DNA of 64,000 nucleotides from Moorena sp. SIOASIH (GTDB lineage: Bacteria > Cyanobacteriota > Cyanobacteriia > Cyanobacteriales > Coleofasciculaceae): assembly GCF_010671925.1 (NCBI RefSeq), contig NZ_JAAHIH010000001.1, positions 372,001 through 436,000 of the forward strand. The letters run 5' to 3'. Below, piece by piece: positions 39,094-49,121 of this stretch (its first letter is position 1; every line of letters starts with the position of its first letter). The translations under genes were made by a program, and so were the position numbers. Below the pieces are notes generated by a model, which was not told the origin of the DNA, ran no database searches, and was given only the letters and a program-made list of their open reading frames with translations.

Positions 39094-40329
39094 ATGGTGA
39101 ATTTAAAAAGGTTATCGCCTAATCAATTAATAACTTTTTTTTTGCTAAAGTTAGAACCTTTTCTGATTGGCATCTGCTTATTTTCTGGCATGTTTCTTGA
39201 CATACCAGGCTCTCTACTTACGCTTTTAAAACTTGCTAGCTATCTAATCTTGGTTTTTTTACTTATTTGGCGATGGAAAAGAGTTGCATATGTTTTTACA
39301 AAGGATATACCTTTACTATGCTTAGTGGGGACTGCTGTGTGGTCGATTGCATGGTCTGCCATTCCCGGTATTCCAGCATTACTTAGAGCTGTGGTACGTG
39401 CAACTGCCCTCGGAGCATACTTAGCAGCTCGCTATAACCCTAAGGAGCAAATGCGTCTTCTGGCATGGGTGCTAGGCATAGTGGCGATTCTAAGCTTATT
39501 AGTCACTCTAGGTAATGGCTTCGGGGCAGCTCCCGCTCAGGGTATCCTTAGGCATAAAAATCATTTGGCTCGTCTGATGTCCCTAAATGCCATAATTTGT
39601 TTATTGACCGCTCTCAACCACTGGAAATATCGCTGGCTAGGGTGGGCTGGATTTAGCTTGTCTGTTTTGATGCTCCTGCTTTCTCAAGGAAAATCAGCGT
39701 TGGTAATCTTTTTAGTTATGATTACCCTCCTGCCCCTTCAAAAGTTTGTAAAACAGAACTATAAGTTACAAACTTTTCTTTACATGGTCTCAGCTCTTAT
39801 GGCTTTTGTTGGATCTATATTAATTTTATGGAACCTGGAATTCATAGTAGTTGATACTCTAGGCAAAGATCTTGAATTTAACGGGCGTTTACCTATTTGG
39901 ACCTTGGTAGTTGAGAGAATTTTAGAACGACCTTGGTTAGGTTACGGTTTTGAGGGATTCTGGTCTTCCGACGCCGGTTACTCTGTAATCAACTCTACAT
40001 GGCTTGCCCATGGAGGATATGGTCATTCTCATAGTGGTTATCTTGAGTTAGCTCTGCAACTTGGATTTTTAGGTGTTTTACTTTTTGTCCTTAGTTTCTT
40101 GACGGCATTATTTAGGATAATTAAATTACTAAGCTTAAGGAAAAAAAACGAATTTTTCTGGATGTTTCTCTACCTAGTATTTTTCAGTATTGCTAACTTT
40201 AGCCTAGAACCATCAATTCTTGTCGAGGACATATTGTGGACTCTATACGTATCAACCGCTCTTTCCGCAGCTGTTTACCAGAGTCGAATTGTCAAGAATC
40301 GCCACTTAATGAAAGCTGCCCAAGTCTGA
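39094..40329 (+). CDS. O-antigen polymerase/ligase-like membrane protein (Wzy/WaaL family)
   Basis: A 411-aa protein with about ten hydrophobic helices. A large periplasmic loop follows the central TM block: GKDLEFNGRLPIWTLVVERILERPWLGYGFEGFW (about 265-298), then GYGHSHSGYLELALQLGFLGVLLFVLSFLTAL (about 308-339). This G-R-x-x-I-W...GYG...H[S/N]xYLE-GxxG pattern is diagnostic of the O-antigen ligase/polymerase (Wzy_C) superfamily. It polymerises or ligates lipid-linked repeat units at the outer face of the inner membrane. No Wzx flippase is in the window, so coexistence with the ABC exporter is notable. Confidence 0.85.
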   Translation: MVNLKRLSPNQLITFFLLKLEPFLIGICLFSGMFLDIPGSLLTLLKLASYLILVFLLIWRWKRVAYVFTKDIPLLCLVGTAVWSIAWSAIPGIPALLRAVVRATALGAYLAARYNPKEQMRLLAWVLGIVAILSLLVTLGNGFGAAPAQGILRHKNHLARLMSLNAIICLLTALNHWKYRWLGWAGFSLSVLMLLLSQGKSALVIFLVMITLLPLQKFVKQNYKLQTFLYMVSALMAFVGSILILWNLEFIVVDTLGKDLEFNGRLPIWTLVVERILERPWLGYGFEGFWSSDAGYSVINSTWLAHGGYGHSHSGYLELALQLGFLGVLLFVLSFLTALFRIIKLLSLRKKNEFFWMFLYLVFFSIANFSLEPSILVEDILWTLYVSTALSAAVYQSRIVKNRHLMKAAQV

Positions 40330-40344
40330 TCTAGCATTTTTAGT

Positions 40345-40478
40345 TGAGATGTGAAACTAGATTTGATGGGTAAAGGGAACAGGGAGCAGGAAACAGGGAG
40401 TAGGGAGCAGGGAGTAGGGAGTAGGGGGAATAAAGTTGACTGTACCTCATAAGTACGAGAAACGCTATCTACTAACTA
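40345..40478. repeat. Family 4-like element, partly degraded
   Basis: GGGAACAGGGAGCAGG/GGGAGTA heptamers are followed by TTGACTGTACCTCATAAGTACGAGAAACGCTAT, the typical right end of the family. The left end is not clear. Confidence 0.45.
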
Positions 40479-40588
40479 AGTATTAAGTTGAATGAGATAA
40501 TAAAAAATGCTATATCATTCAACTTAGCATGATAATTAAAAGTTTATTTCATTAATTTATTTCATTAATTTCAACGGGATAGTAAGCC

Positions 40589-41608
40589 ATGACAAATTCA
40601 GAGTCAAGTACCATTTGTGAACAAGAAGCCCCTCACTTAGCAAAACTTCCGACCATTTCGATAGTTGTTCCTAACTATAATAGCGAAGCAACTATCGGTG
40701 CAACCTTACAAAGCTTAATCGATCAGAACTATCCCAAGCTGGAAATCATTGTAGTGGATGGCGGCTCCACTGACAACAGTGTGGAGGTAATTAAGCAGTT
40801 TGAACCATACATTACCTGGTGGGTTAGTGAGAAGGACAGTGGTCAATCTAATGCCATTAATAAAGGTTTTGCTAAGTGTAATGGTGATATCGTTAATTGG
40901 CTGTGCAGTGATGACCTCCTAGCACCAGATGCCTTGCACACAGTGGGCAAATACTTTGCCGAGTCACCTGATATTGATGTCCTGGTTGGTCGCAGCCAAA
41001 TTGAATATAGGACTGAAAATATAGGTCAACCACTCAAGGGAGCTAATTTTTGGATGAGCCTGTTTGGGCGAGTCTTGCCCTTAGGATTAGGAGCACGACC
41101 TATGATCAAGGATGCAGAAAACCAGATCTACATCAAAGCTCCTACACTCAAACAAATTGACTTAATCGCTGTTGCTTGTCCAATTCACCAACCTAGCTGC
41201 TTTTATCGGCGCAAGCTGCTTGATCGACCTCAACCTTTAAATGAAAGTTATGAGTACACCATGGATATTGAGCTATTTAATTATTTCTACTCCTGTGGTG
41301 TGCGCTGGCGCGTTATCGACGAGGTGCTAAGCATTGCTCCAGTAAGTGGTGACAATAAAACCAGCATTGCTGGTGTAAAAGCCACTTATGAATTAGAGCA
41401 GATCTACAAAACTTACACCAAAGAATGGATCCCTCTAACCTATTGGCATAGACGACTACGTTATCCCTTGGAGCGTTTTCTCAAACGTCATCGTGGCGGT
41501 ATTTGGTTATACATACTCGGACCAGTATGGGTTGCACTCACACTACTATTAGCCCCATTTTATGGTGTTGAAAAAGTTTGGGCACTCAGGTGGACAAAGT
41601 GGATTTGA
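40589..41608 (+). CDS. GT2 family glycosyltransferase
   Basis: A 339-aa protein. The GT-A domain contains ISIVVPNYNSEATIGATLQSLIDQNYPKLEIIVVDGGSTDNS (about residues 23-64), ISEKDSGQSNAINKGF-type WWVSEKDSGQSNAINKGF (about 83-100) and the catalytic WLCSDDLLAPDA (about 109-120), typical of WcaA-like capsule glycosyltransferases that form beta linkages. A hydrophobic stretch near the C terminus (about 304-325, IWLYILGPVWVALTLLLAPFYG) could anchor it to the membrane. Start ATG has a moderately placed GGGATAG. Confidence 0.85.
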   Translation: MTNSESSTICEQEAPHLAKLPTISIVVPNYNSEATIGATLQSLIDQNYPKLEIIVVDGGSTDNSVEVIKQFEPYITWWVSEKDSGQSNAINKGFAKCNGDIVNWLCSDDLLAPDALHTVGKYFAESPDIDVLVGRSQIEYRTENIGQPLKGANFWMSLFGRVLPLGLGARPMIKDAENQIYIKAPTLKQIDLIAVACPIHQPSCFYRRKLLDRPQPLNESYEYTMDIELFNYFYSCGVRWRVIDEVLSIAPVSGDNKTSIAGVKATYELEQIYKTYTKEWIPLTYWHRRLRYPLERFLKRHRGGIWLYILGPVWVALTLLLAPFYGVEKVWALRWTKWI

Positions 41609-41776
41609 TTACCTATTTAACTACCTATTTAACCCTATAGCCTTCGTGAGAGCGTTAAAGTCAGGATTTACCCAAAACTGGACTCGAACCTCTATATGTA
41701 GTAGGGGCGCACGGCGTGTAACCATACAAATAGAGTTACTGCAGCAGTCCTGAAAGGATTAAAATTATGGAAAATT

Positions 41777-42946
41777 ATGGTTCACTATCCGTCTTCACAC
41801 ACAAGTCAAGACAAAACTTTAGACCTGAAAACACAAAATTCTTTTCCTGTCGTGGGATGTCAGGTGGTAATGCTAGGCGACAACCTTCAGTTCAAGGGTG
41901 GTATCGCATCAGTGCAGAAGCTTATTGTTTGTAATGCACCCTCTCAAGTTCAAATTCAGCATATTCCTACCACCTGTGTTCATGGGCTAAACGGATCGAC
42001 TACTCGTAAGGTGTTGGCTTTTGGGAAAGCTTTAGGGAAGTTACTGTGGAGGTTATCCAGAAAAAAGCCTGATCTTATTCACGTGCATTTTTCTCAAAGG
42101 AGCAGCACGATCCGGAAAATGATTTTGATGCTCATTGCACTAGCGTTTCATGTCCCTGTAGTTTTGCACGCCCATGGTAGCCAGTATCATTTATTTTACA
42201 ATGGGTTGCCTCAATGGGCTAAACGAATAATTAGCTCGTTGTTTCGACAATCTGCCTACTTGATTGTTCTATCACAGAGCTGGAAAAACTTTTACCAGTC
42301 CAGTTTCGGACTAAAAGCAGAACAGGTTGTAATCCTTCCTAACCCAGTAGAGTTCCCCTCGAAAATTCCAGAGCGCACAAGCTGCAACCAGATAATGTTG
42401 GTTTTTTTGGGACAAATCGGTCAACGCAAAGGAGTATTTGATCTGATCCGGGCATTTGCTTCCCTCCCTGCTGAACAGAAAGCCTGCTCAGAATTAATAA
42501 TAGCAGGGGATGGAGAAGTAGAACAAGCCTGTAAATTAGTTGAGAGTCTGGATTTAGGAGACTATATCAAAGTCCCTGGCGGGATAGACTCAGGGCAACG
42601 GGATGCTCTTTTAGCAAAAGCTGACATATTTATCTTGCCCTCTTACAACGAAGGTCTGCCGATGGCAATGCTGGAAGCGATGGGTTGGGGCTTACCTGTG
42701 ATCACCACACCAGTAGGGGGGATACCAGAGTTGGTAGTACATGGCGACAATGGTCTGCTAGTTAAGCCCGGAGAGATACCAGAACTATCTATGGCGATGC
42801 AGACTCTGATTAATGATCAAGCGTTACGGCTTTCCTTAGGACGTAAAGCCAGAGCAAGCGTTGCCCATCTCAATATAGAAGACTACTGTAGTTCCCTGCT
42901 CAATATCTATTGCTCAGTGCTGGAATCTAAGAGAGTAGCTCTTTGA
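41777..42946 (+). CDS. GT4 family glycosyltransferase (paralogue of the gene at 51394)
   Basis: A 389-aa GT-B enzyme: VVMLGDNLQFKGGIASVQKLI near the N terminus, HVHFSQRSSTIRK, VVLHAHGSQYHLFYNGLP, then the donor half LVFLGQIGQRKGVFDLIRAFASLP, and EGLPMAMLEAMGWGLPVITTPVGGIPELV (about 292-320) with the E-x7-E residues. From about nucleotide 42645 to the end it is almost identical to 52225-52510 of the second copy, although the first two thirds have diverged strongly, a sign of gene conversion. Start ATG 41777 gives the shortest consistent N terminus; a nearby ATG at 41767 is out of frame. Confidence 0.85.
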   Translation: MVHYPSSHTSQDKTLDLKTQNSFPVVGCQVVMLGDNLQFKGGIASVQKLIVCNAPSQVQIQHIPTTCVHGLNGSTTRKVLAFGKALGKLLWRLSRKKPDLIHVHFSQRSSTIRKMILMLIALAFHVPVVLHAHGSQYHLFYNGLPQWAKRIISSLFRQSAYLIVLSQSWKNFYQSSFGLKAEQVVILPNPVEFPSKIPERTSCNQIMLVFLGQIGQRKGVFDLIRAFASLPAEQKACSELIIAGDGEVEQACKLVESLDLGDYIKVPGGIDSGQRDALLAKADIFILPSYNEGLPMAMLEAMGWGLPVITTPVGGIPELVVHGDNGLLVKPGEIPELSMAMQTLINDQALRLSLGRKARASVAHLNIEDYCSSLLNIYCSVLESKRVAL

Positions 42947-43220
42947 AAACACCGTTTAAGTCCTACATCGGTACACATACTCTATCTGGTGTGTCAAGTA
43001 CATTTGTTCGAGGTCAGTTCAGTTCTAAAGGCTGTAGATACCACGACTTACCCAGCAACTATACCTACCTTTACGGTGCCTTATTAACGCACCCTACTAC
43101 TACATAAGCGCGTTTTTTGGCTCAGTTTTGCCTAAGTCCTAGATACTTGACACTGCCTAAGTAATCGGAATTGAAACCCTGGCTTTTGTAAGCCAAATAA
43201 ATTTATTAGCGAGGAGAGCA

Positions 43221-45413
43221 ATGAAGCAAGTTAGTCAGAATTATAAGAGCGGTGCCATTCGCCTCGAAAAGGTCAATGCTCCAGCGCTCAAACCAGGTGG
43301 GGTACTGGTTCAATCAGTTTATACCGTAATATCTGCTGGAACTGAGGGCATGAAAGTCAAAGAGGGCAAAATGTCCTACCTTGATAAGGCCAAAGCACGA
43401 CCCGACCAAGTCAAGAAGGTGATACAAAGTGTGCAACAGAATGGTCTAGTTGCCACCTACGAAAAGGTAATGAACAAACTTGACTCCCTCACCCCACTTG
43501 GCTACTCCCTCTCAGGCATTGTTATAGCCGTAGGTTCCGGTGCAGAAGAATTTGTCGTAGGTCAGCGTGTTGCTTGTGCAGGTGCTGGATATGCTAACCA
43601 TGCACAAGTCAATTTTGTGCCCAAAAACCTAGTAGTACCTCTCCAAGATCATGTTTCTATGGAACATGCTGCTTTTGCCACCATTGGCGCGATCGCTATG
43701 CAAGGATTTCGTCAAGCTGAACTGCAACTTGGGGAGACAGCCTGTGTGATCGGTCTAGGTTTAATCGGTCAACTGCTTGTGCAAATACTACGTGCTGCTG
43801 GGGTAAATGTGATTGGTGTAGACCTATCCGAAGAACGCTGCCAACTGGCAGTAAAAATGGGTGCAGCGGCAGCGAGTACACCTGATGACCCTAAATTAGC
43901 TTCACAGATTGAGCGTCTTACCTTTGGCAAAGGAGCAGATTGCATCTTTCTAGCGGCAGGTGGTAACAGTAATGGTCCGGTAGAATTAGCAGTGGAAATA
44001 GCACGGGATCGGGCAAAAGTTGTAGACATTGGCAAGACAAAATTAGACTTACCTTGGAAGGATTACTATGAAAAAGAGCTAGATGTGCGCTTCTCTCGGT
44101 CATACGGCCCTGGGCGCTATGACCCCAACTATGAAGAGCGAGGGATTGATTACCCGATTGGCTATGTGCGTTGGACTGAGGGGCGCAATATGGCTTCCTT
44201 TCTGGATTTGGTAGCCAAGGGACAGATAAATTTAGAACCAATTATTTCCGCAGTTCATCCCTTTAGTGAAGCAGAGCGGGTATATCAGGACATGGCAGAA
44301 GGTAGAGGTGGAGGCTTAGGCATTCTCTTCCAGTATCCCGAGCAAGTAGAGCCAGTGCAGCATCTGCCAACTGTCCAAGTCACTCAGAAGCTGACAGAGG
44401 TTATAGAAGATAAGGTGAAATTGGGAGTCATAGGTGCTGGAAACTATGCCTCTAGTATGTTGTTACCCCATCTTGTCAAGCACAATCATGTTCGTTTGCT
44501 AGAAGTGGCGACATCAAAAAGTTTATCGGCAGCAAATGCTGTCAGGAAGTTTGCCTTTGAACGCAGCAGCACAGACTACCAAGCACTACTTAAATCTTCG
44601 GATATAGATGCTGTAATCATTGCCACCCGCCATGCCTCTCATGCCAAGATGACAGCCGAGGCACTGCAAGCTGGTAAAGCTGTGTTTGTGGAAAAGCCTC
44701 TGGCCATAGATCTAGCTGGTGCTGAGTTGGTACGTCAGGCAGTTATCGATTCCGGCAATGAACGCTTACTAGTGGGATTCAATCGGCGATATTCTCCCTT
44801 AGTCAAGCAAGTGGCGAAGGTTTTTGACGGTGACGGGATACCCTTGATGATGAACTACCGGGTACATGCGGGTCAAATGGAAGCCGGTTCATGGTACTTA
44901 GATACTTCCGAAGGTTCCCGATTTGTCGGAGAAGCAGGACACTTTTTGGATGTTTTCTCGTTTATTACGCGATCGCGTCCAGTGTCAGTGGTAGCCAGAG
45001 CCTTGCACCCCATGCCAGTGACACAGGATGACCTGGAAAATATCTCAGTCACTATAACTTATGAGAATGGCTCAGTAGGTAATCTAATGTACCTGACCCA
45101 AGGGGGAAAGAAGGTGCCTAAGGAATTCCTAGAAGTTTTTGGTGGTGGGTGCACGGTACAACTGCACAATTTTGAATCACTGACTGTCTTTCAAGGAAAC
45201 ATGCAACGAAAGGTTAAAGCAAGGGGAATCAATAAAGGGCAAAAGGAAGAAATTCACGCTTTTGTATCTGCTGTCAAGTCAGGACTGGAGATGCCCATTT
45301 CCATAGATAGTTTACTAGATACAACATTGGCAACTCTAGCAACTGTGGAATCCCTGAGAACTGGACAAGCTGTGCAATTGGCAGACTATTGGATTAGGGA
45401 AACTGTAGAGTAA
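43221..45413 (+). CDS. Bi-domain oxidoreductase: zinc-type alcohol dehydrogenase fused to Gfo/Idh/MocA dehydrogenase
   Basis: A 730-aa fusion. Residues about 1-370 are a medium-chain dehydrogenase/reductase (LGYSLSGIVIAVGSGAEEFVVGQRVACAG; Rossmann loop VIGLGLIGQLLVQILRAAGVNVIGVDLS near 175-203). Residues about 395-730 are an oxidoreductase of the Gfo/Idh/MocA fold (LGVIGAGNYASSMLLPHLVKHN near 395-416; VFVEKPLAID with the family EKP; GEAGHFLDVFSFITRSRP). This fused protein is often encoded beside heparinase-like enzymes and glycosyltransferases in polysaccharide loci. It probably oxidises or epimerises an activated or linked sugar, exact substrate unknown. Start ATG has GAGGAGAGCA, a strong RBS. 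Confidence 0.85.
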   Translation: MKQVSQNYKSGAIRLEKVNAPALKPGGVLVQSVYTVISAGTEGMKVKEGKMSYLDKAKARPDQVKKVIQSVQQNGLVATYEKVMNKLDSLTPLGYSLSGIVIAVGSGAEEFVVGQRVACAGAGYANHAQVNFVPKNLVVPLQDHVSMEHAAFATIGAIAMQGFRQAELQLGETACVIGLGLIGQLLVQILRAAGVNVIGVDLSEERCQLAVKMGAAAASTPDDPKLASQIERLTFGKGADCIFLAAGGNSNGPVELAVEIARDRAKVVDIGKTKLDLPWKDYYEKELDVRFSRSYGPGRYDPNYEERGIDYPIGYVRWTEGRNMASFLDLVAKGQINLEPIISAVHPFSEAERVYQDMAEGRGGGLGILFQYPEQVEPVQHLPTVQVTQKLTEVIEDKVKLGVIGAGNYASSMLLPHLVKHNHVRLLEVATSKSLSAANAVRKFAFERSSTDYQALLKSSDIDAVIIATRHASHAKMTAEALQAGKAVFVEKPLAIDLAGAELVRQAVIDSGNERLLVGFNRRYSPLVKQVAKVFDGDGIPLMMNYRVHAGQMEAGSWYLDTSEGSRFVGEAGHFLDVFSFITRSRPVSVVARALHPMPVTQDDLENISVTITYENGSVGNLMYLTQGGKKVPKEFLEVFGGGCTVQLHNFESLTVFQGNMQRKVKARGINKGQKEEIHAFVSAVKSGLEMPISIDSLLDTTLATLATVESLRTGQAVQLADYWIRETVE

Positions 45414-45419
45414 AAATAT

Positions 45420-45620
45420 GTAAGCATTCAGCCGTCAGCGGTCAGCCGTGAGCTTTTAGCTCACGCTACGCGAACAGCTTTTCGTAACTCAGATTAAACT
45501 AATGCTTACCTGTTTTATTAAAAAGCTGTTTCCGTAGCTTGCCCATAGCCCATAAGCACATCAATTAGCTTGCCCATAGCCCATAAGCTGATAGCTGATG
45601 GCTGATAGCTGAATGCTTAC
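45420..45620 (+). mobile_element. MITE-like element, family 1, with perfect 8-bp TSD
   Basis: Exact ends GTAAGCATTCAGC and GCTGAATGCTTAC, flanked by AAAAATAT (45412-45419 and 45621-45628). The left duplication overlaps the TAA stop (45411-45413) of the bi-domain gene. The interior includes TCAGATTAAACTAATGCTTAC, shared with other long family members. Confidence 0.9.
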
Positions 45621-45743
45621 AAAAATATTACTCTCAGCTTACCATTGCTAACCATAATCAATGCTCCAAAGACCGACTCGGCCTAAATCCTATTCTGATA
45701 ACTTGACTGCTGTTAGTAATAAGTAACTAAACTGTTTTAATTT

Positions 45744-47708
45744 GTGAAAGTGAAGCTTAGATGGTACTTAAACCGCTTACGAGCCATGTCTCTACAGGAG
45801 ATTGCCGCTCGTGGGGAATTAGCATTAAAAAAGAAATGTTGGCGGCGTCGTACCTCCTGGGTCGCTCCAAAACCTAATGGTATTCAGAAGGATATCTGGA
45901 AACTATCACCCCTGCTACAAGAGGCGACTGAGGAACGTCAAGCTCTCCTTGATGAAGCAGACCGCTATCTCACAGGAAAGTACACCCTGTTGAATATTTC
46001 CTTTGAGGAATCCAAAATCGACTGGCACCTCGACCCCCAAATGGGTAAGCGTGCTCCGTTGCAGTTTGGGCTGGATTTAGACTACCGCGACCCTTCCTCA
46101 GTTGGGAATGTCAAAAACATCTGGGAGAAAAATCGACATCACCACCTCACCATCTTAGCTCTAGCTTATGCCCTCACTGGCAATAAACAGTATGCTGAGG
46201 CTGTGGAGGAACAGCTGCTCTCCTGGGTAGAACAAAACCCTTTTCCTATAGGGGTCAACTGGACAAGTTCCCTAGAGTTCGGTGTGCGTCTGATCTCCTG
46301 GGTTTGGATCGAGCGGCTGCTCAGAGGAACATCAAGCCATAAACACTTGTTTGGTGAAGGTGGGGCGTTGTGGTCGATGATCTACTGGCATCAGTGGCTA
46401 ATCACCCAACACTATTCCCACGGCTCCTCAGCCAATAATCACTTAATCGGGGAAATGGCAGGACTGTTCATTGCTGCTTCCGTCTGGCCAGTATTTCCAG
46501 AATCAGCCCAGTGGCAGTCTTTGGCCAGGAAAATACTGGAGCGAGAAGTATCCCAGCAAACCTTTCCTTGCGGACTCAATCGTGAGCAAGCCTTCTCCTA
46601 TCAGATTTTTGCTCTTGAATTTTTCCTTTTAGCAGGACTAGAAGCAGAGTGGCTGAAGGCTCCTTTTTCCGATAACTACCAGGACTGGGTACGACGGATG
46701 CTGGAGGTAATTCCTCTTGTAGTGGATGTCGGAGGCAATTTGCCCCAGTACGGAGATGGCGACGACGGCATGGCACTCCAGCTACGACCCCTAGGCTCCT
46801 CTCGTCTGGACTGGCTTTTCCGCCTCGGTCGCCAATGGTTAAATGCCCACGTCCCCCTGCCATCCAATAATTCAGGTGTTTTAGCTGCTACTGTTATCGG
46901 TAGCAATGCTGAAGATAAGGTGGGAGAGGTCAAACCCGTTCAAGGTTCAATAGGCTTTAATGATCCTGGACTCTTCGTCCTAGCATCCCGGCGAGGAGAA
47001 TCTGACGAGGTACTTTGTCTAGCTGATGCTGGTCTTTTAGGGTATCTCTCCATCGCTGCTCATGGTCATGCGGATGCCCTTTCATTCACTCTGAATGTGG
47101 GCGGTGTACCGATAATTGTCGATCCTGGCACCTATGTTTATCATGCCGATCCCCAAAAACGTGCTTATTTCCGCAGCACGAAAGCTCATAACACTGTGGT
47201 AGTCGATGGTGTTGACCAATCGGAACCAGCAGGCACATTTCTCTGGACAAGACAAGCCCAAGCCAAAGTTCTGTCTTGGCAGGAGACACCGGACGGAGGT
47301 GTCCTGGTTGCAGAACACGACGGGTATACCCGATTGCCCAATCAAGTCATTCATCGTCGTAGACTCGCTCTCGAAGGCAAGCGACTTGAAATTATCGATG
47401 AACTGCTAAGCGTAGCCCCTGGTTTGAACCAGGGAGGAGTACATGATTTCCAGTGGCGTCTTCATTTTTCACCCCTTTGTCAAGTGACCTTGAAAGAAAA
47501 CTTCTGCCAAGTCAGTTGGCAGGGAGGCAGTCTGGGGATTTACCTAGATAACCAGCTGGAATGGATTTTAGCCCATGGAGAACAGGAAGCTGGCTGGTAT
47601 TCACGAGGCTTCAATCTCAAGGAAGCAACTTATACATTATCAGGCTCTGCACGTACAACAACACCAATGTCTCTAAAGAATTATTTAGATTTGTCCGATG
47701 AAGATTAG
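45744..47708 (+). CDS. Heparinase II/III-family polysaccharide lyase-like protein
   Basis: A 654-aa protein. The N-terminal alpha-helical toroid (about 95-340; WTSSLEFGVRLISWVW, HYSHGSSANNHLIGEMAGLFI, CGLNREQAFSYQIFALEFFLLA, GDGDDGMA) and the C-terminal beta-sandwich (about 395-640; SIAAHGHADALSFTLNVGGVPIIVDPGTYVYHADPQKRAYFRSTKAHNTVVVDG) fit the heparinase II/III-alginate lyase superfamily, which cleaves uronate-containing polymers by beta-elimination. The conserved Asn-His (SSANNHL), Tyr and AHGHAD histidines are present. There is no signal peptide, so a cytosolic or modifying role is also possible. Start is GTG at 45744; no ATG fits the conserved N terminus. It overlaps the next gene by 11 bp. 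Confidence 0.83.
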   Translation: MKVKLRWYLNRLRAMSLQEIAARGELALKKKCWRRRTSWVAPKPNGIQKDIWKLSPLLQEATEERQALLDEADRYLTGKYTLLNISFEESKIDWHLDPQMGKRAPLQFGLDLDYRDPSSVGNVKNIWEKNRHHHLTILALAYALTGNKQYAEAVEEQLLSWVEQNPFPIGVNWTSSLEFGVRLISWVWIERLLRGTSSHKHLFGEGGALWSMIYWHQWLITQHYSHGSSANNHLIGEMAGLFIAASVWPVFPESAQWQSLARKILEREVSQQTFPCGLNREQAFSYQIFALEFFLLAGLEAEWLKAPFSDNYQDWVRRMLEVIPLVVDVGGNLPQYGDGDDGMALQLRPLGSSRLDWLFRLGRQWLNAHVPLPSNNSGVLAATVIGSNAEDKVGEVKPVQGSIGFNDPGLFVLASRRGESDEVLCLADAGLLGYLSIAAHGHADALSFTLNVGGVPIIVDPGTYVYHADPQKRAYFRSTKAHNTVVVDGVDQSEPAGTFLWTRQAQAKVLSWQETPDGGVLVAEHDGYTRLPNQVIHRRRLALEGKRLEIIDELLSVAPGLNQGGVHDFQWRLHFSPLCQVTLKENFCQVSWQGGSLGIYLDNQLEWILAHGEQEAGWYSRGFNLKEATYTLSGSARTTTPMSLKNYLDLSDED

Positions 47709-48999
47709 TATTTTTGGTCTTGGATATGTCGGTGCTGTCACAGCAGCTTGCTTGACACGGGATGGACATGAAGTAATTGGGGTCGATGTCAATCCAGAAA
47801 AAGTGGCTCTGATTGCTAAAGGAAAGTCTCCAATTGTGGAGCCCAAATTAGGTGAATTGCTAGCTGACGGAGTAGCAGCTGGCTTAATCAAGGCTACCAC
47901 AGATGCTGAAGCTGCAGTAGTCCAGTCAGATCTTTCCCTGATCAGTGTTGGCACGCCTCCCGCAGAAAGGGGAGAACCAGACCTAACCTATGTTTGGAAT
48001 GTGTGCAAGGAAATTGGAGCTGCTGTTAGCCGCAAAAAAACAAACCATGTCGTTGTATTGCGCAGTACAATTCCACCAGGCACCCTACAAAAATGCCAGA
48101 CTCTGCTCGACAGTGTTACCGGCGATGGCTTGATACACCTAGCCTTTAACCCAGAGTTTTTACGGGAGGGTTCCGCTATCCGGGATTATGATCAGCCGCC
48201 TTACACCATCATTGGTACCAAATCCCCTGTAGCAGAAGCAGCAATGCGGCAGATGTATGCCAAGATAGATGCTCCGGTCATAGTGGTCGAACCAGCTGTG
48301 GCGGAAATGGTTAAATATGTTGCCAATACGTGGCACGCTGCCAAGGTCGGTTTTGCCAACGAAATTGGTAGAATCGCCAAGGCATTTGGGATAGACGGAC
48401 GGGAAGTCATGAACATTATCGTCCAGGACACAAAATTAAATGTCTCCCCGGTCTATATGCGTCCCGGCTTTGCTTATGGAGGTTCCTGCCTACCCAAAGA
48501 TTTAAGTGCCTTACTTTACTATGCACGGAGTATGGATGTACCAGTCCCCCTGCTCAACACCCTCCCTGCTACTAACAACCTCCAGGTTGATTTAGCTGTG
48601 CAGGAAGTATTACGCCTAGGTGTGAGAAAAATCGCACTATTTGGTCTAGCATTTAAACCGGGTACAGACGACCTGCGGGAAAGTCCAGCAGTACTCCTAG
48701 TAAAGCGATTGCTGGGGGAGGGATGCGAGGTAAAGATTTACGACAAAGCCGTCTATAAAGCTCGGCTAATGGGTACCAATCTCGCCTATATCCAGAGTAA
48801 TTTGCCTCACTTCGAGGCTTTGCTAATGGCAGAACCCCAGCAGGCTTTAGAGGGAGCAGAGCTAGCGGTGGTAACCCATGCCACACCAGAGTTTCGTCAG
48901 GTGTTACTAGAAGCTCCTGAAGCCACTCAGATTTTGGACCTAGCAGGTATTTTTTCTGAACCGGTTCAGGAATTAAATTACCGTGGAATCGCTTGGTAG
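47698..48999 (+). CDS. UDP-glucose/GDP-mannose 6-dehydrogenase family enzyme
   Basis: A 433-aa protein with all three family domains: NAD-binding MKISIFGLGYVGAVTAACLTRDGHEVIGVDVNPEKV (1-36), substrate region FNPEFLREGSAIRDYDQPPYTIIGT and VAEMVKYVANTWHAAKVGFANEIGRIAK, catalytic cysteine in YGGSCLPKD (Cys264), and C-terminal domain with GLAFKPGTDDLRESPA. It oxidises the C6 hydroxyl of a nucleotide hexose to a uronic acid in two NAD+-dependent steps. The SCLPKD form and the WHAAKV-F-NEIGRI pattern look closer to AlgD (GDP-mannose) than to typical Ugd, but this needs a phylogeny. The 11-bp overlap with the lyase-like gene implies coupled expression. Confidence 0.85.
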   Translation: MKISIFGLGYVGAVTAACLTRDGHEVIGVDVNPEKVALIAKGKSPIVEPKLGELLADGVAAGLIKATTDAEAAVVQSDLSLISVGTPPAERGEPDLTYVWNVCKEIGAAVSRKKTNHVVVLRSTIPPGTLQKCQTLLDSVTGDGLIHLAFNPEFLREGSAIRDYDQPPYTIIGTKSPVAEAAMRQMYAKIDAPVIVVEPAVAEMVKYVANTWHAAKVGFANEIGRIAKAFGIDGREVMNIIVQDTKLNVSPVYMRPGFAYGGSCLPKDLSALLYYARSMDVPVPLLNTLPATNNLQVDLAVQEVLRLGVRKIALFGLAFKPGTDDLRESPAVLLVKRLLGEGCEVKIYDKAVYKARLMGTNLAYIQSNLPHFEALLMAEPQQALEGAELAVVTHATPEFRQVLLEAPEATQILDLAGIFSEPVQELNYRGIAW

Positions 49000-49121
49000 T
49001 AGTTTGTCAGGATTACTCTAAACAGTTTACCTGTAGCTACCCCCATTGAAAAAGTAATCCGTTGCCACGGAAAGCCAACAAACGGGCTTTACATGGAAGT
49101 AAAAAAGGATTATCCAGGCGA

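Noticed and set aside
41690..41725. tRNA-like T-loop (complement of GGTTCGAGTCC)
   Set aside because: The T-stem does not pair properly and no acceptor or anticodon stem could be placed around it.
46576..47409. Open frames on the opposite strand and other frames of the heparinase-like gene
   Set aside because: They are shadows of a gene with clear protein motifs in the + frame.
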